Shown: positions 63,012 to 64,000 of the stretch, in pieces
Numbering within the stretch: the stretch's first letter is position 1
How the letters are laid out: each line of letters begins with the position of its first letter
DNA from: Bacteroidota bacterium
GTDB taxonomy: Bacteria > Bacteroidota > Bacteroidia > B-17B0 > Aurantibacillaceae
NCBI GenBank assembly: GCA_021323535.1
Contig: JAJONO010000012.1
Coordinates: 1-64,000 of the forward strand
DNA: 64,000 nt
Direction: 5' to 3'
The notes under the pieces: model-generated
Database searches by the model: none
What the model saw: the letters and a program-made list of their open reading frames with translations, nothing else
Told to the model about the DNA's origin: nothing
Made by a program: the position numbers and the translations under genes

Positions 63012-63764
63012 TCATCTCATCCCCAGCCACTTCAGGAATTCTTCTTTCTTGTTTTTTGAAAGAGGTACCTGGCAATTGTCTTTGGTGATAATGGTGCCAC
63101 CATTGTCTTTGGTGAAGCGCGTTACGTGATTGAGATTGATGATGTGCGACTGATGAACGCGCATAAAACTATTTTCCTTATTGCAAAGTAATGTTTCGTA
63201 ATCACCTATTGTTTTTGAGATCATGAGCTTGCTTCCGCTCGTGGTATAAACATTTGTGTAGTTGGAATCCGACTCTAAACGAACGATATCACTTTTGTTA
63301 AGATATTCTACTTTTTCCTTTGTGTGAAAAGGAATTTTTCCCTGCGATTGCGCGGTAAGATCGGTAAACAATTTTTCTATATCGGGGAGTTCCTGTTTTT
63401 TCGCAATTCTTTCTCTTACTTTCTGCACAGCTTTTTCAAGATCCTCATGATCAACAGGCTTGAGAAGATAGTCGAGCGCGTTATTTTTTATGGCTTTGAT
63501 TGCGTACTCCTCATGAGCTGTTGTGAATATGAGACTAAAGCCGCGGTATTTTAATCGCTGTAGAAGCTCGAACCCGTTCAGATGCGGCATGTTGATATCG
63601 AGAAAAACAATTTCGGGTTTATAGTTTTCAATAAGGTCTATTCCTTTTTCAGCATCGGTTGATTCAGCAACAATTTTTACATCGTTTATGAATTTTTCCA
63701 AAAGAAGTTTAATGCTGTTGATTCCTTTTTGTTCGTCGTCAATAATAATTGCTCTTAGATTCAT
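63012..63764 (-). CDS. LytTR-family response regulator
   Basis: A 250-residue cytoplasmic regulator. A receiver domain with acidic pocket Asp9-Asp10-Glu11, phosphoacceptor Asp56 (FLDINMP) and Lys102 (LLKPV) is joined to a LytTR DNA-binding domain (about residues 150-250; IVRLESDSNYTNVYTTSG, FMRVHQSHIINLNHVTRF, VPLSKNKKEEFLKWLG). It works with the sensor kinase whose gene overlaps it by 26 bases. Targets are unknown. Confidence 0.93.
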   Translation of the reverse strand: MNLRAIIIDDEQKGINSIKLLLEKFINDVKIVAESTDAEKGIDLIENYKPEIVFLDINMPHLNGFELLQRLKYRGFSLIFTTAHEEYAIKAIKNNALDYLLKPVDHEDLEKAVQKVRERIAKKQELPDIEKLFTDLTAQSQGKIPFHTKEKVEYLNKSDIVRLESDSNYTNVYTTSGSKLMISKTIGDYETLLCNKENSFMRVHQSHIINLNHVTRFTKDNGGTIITKDNCQVPLSKNKKEEFLKWLGMR

Positions 63765-64000
63765 TGGGTGTAAGAATGGGTATGGTAATCGTTACTTTTG
63801 TTCCGGTACTGTTTCCTTGCTCATCTTTTTTATCAATAAATTCAAATCCACAGTTTATGTTCTTTGTTTTCTGTAAAAGTTCGAGCCGCTGTTTTATAAA
63901 TTCTATGGCCAGCGATTGTTTTGTTTTTAAAATGATAACATCTGGTTTTTTAAAGTTGCGTCCAACGCCATTATCTTCTACCACACAATTTAAACATTTT
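63739..64000 (-). CDS. LytS-type sensor histidine kinase, C-terminal end (5' part outside window)
   Basis: The reading frame is open to the window edge and carries VVEDNGVGRN, the G1-type box of the ATP-binding domain of LytS/YehU-like kinases, then LAIEFIKQRLELLQ and GTKVTITIPI at the end. The start, sensor and His box lie beyond base 64000. It overlaps the start of the LytTR gene by 26 bases, which indicates a coupled two-component pair. Confidence 0.85.
   Translation of the reverse strand, partial: KCLNCVVEDNGVGRNFKKPDVIILKTKQSLAIEFIKQRLELLQKTKNINCGFEFIDKKDEQGNSTGTKVTITIPILTPNESKSNYY

Overview
The window looks like chromosomal DNA of a Bacteroidota bacterium, probably Flavobacteriales or a near relative, though the rank cannot be settled from this stretch. 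The grounds are four proteins with type IX secretion (T9SS) sorting domains (two gliding-motility type B, two type A), a DUF6089/PorG-like outer-membrane protein, many lipoproteins and secreted proteins ending their signal in xxAQ/xxSQ, Bacteroidota-type -7 boxes (TAnnTTTG), few Shine-Dalgarno sequences, a LytTR/LytS-type two-component pair, and the DUF1573-yajC-ybbR-coaE gene order. The DNA is moderately AT-rich and densely coding. No gene-free stretch exceeds about 260 bases. I found no tRNA, rRNA, CRISPR array, insertion sequence, integrase or prophage.

Layout. 1-0.8 kb: the 3' end of hemL and a small lipoprotein. 0.8-7.8 kb, leftward: a run mazG, PAP2 phosphatase, GT39 (ArnT-like) glycosyltransferase, lon, GT4 glycosyltransferase. 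7.9-9.7 kb, rightward: PagL-like lipid A deacylase and a GIN-domain lipoprotein. These run tail to tail into an M48 metalloprotease lipoprotein and clpS. 11.0-20.3 kb: two tandem giant T9SS-exported surface proteins built from the same repeat modules. 20.5-25.3 kb, leftward: a TPR/PP2C (SpoIIE) signalling phosphatase and clpC. 25.6-31.2 kb, rightward: gyrA and two TPR proteins. 31.2-33.8 kb, leftward: NUDIX, SLC13/DASS transporter and a LolD-type ATPase. 33.9 kb: a dolichol-phosphate-mannose-synthase-like GT2. 34.8-40.7 kb, leftward: a complete marR-MFP-RND-TolC efflux operon. 40.9-45.9 kb: a TolB-like beta-propeller protein, an NHL-repeat T9SS protein, a cytochrome P460-like lipoprotein, a GT4 and pdhB.

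46.1-51.5 kb, leftward: a tight operon of zinc-binding M16 peptidase, an HD-phosphohydrolase/phosphopantetheine-adenylyltransferase (CoaD) fusion, a GT-C membrane glycosyltransferase and a zinc-less M16 partner. 51.6-52.5 kb: a nitronate-monooxygenase-like flavoenzyme. 52.6-58.4 kb, rightward: PorG-like protein, DUF1573 lipoprotein, yajC, ybbR, coaE, a small conserved-looking protein and a MORN/TonB-C-terminal protein. 58.5-64 kb, leftward: a T9SS trypsin-like protease, a repeat/coiled-coil surface protein, and a LytTR response regulator with its kinase running off the edge.

Themes. Envelope work dominates: glycosyltransferases, lipid A tailoring, T9SS cargo and efflux. Proteostasis comes next, with Lon, ClpS, ClpC, M48 and an M16 pair. 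The most unusual items are the HD-CoaD fusion inside an M16 operon, the 3 x ~475 bp repeat blocks shared by the two tandem adhesins, a pair of related intergenic elements that both begin exactly at a stop codon, Ala83 in the quinolone pocket of GyrA, and three ~21-24 bp-spaced repeats next to the LytTR regulator. I did not find a defence island or an obviously new multi-gene system.
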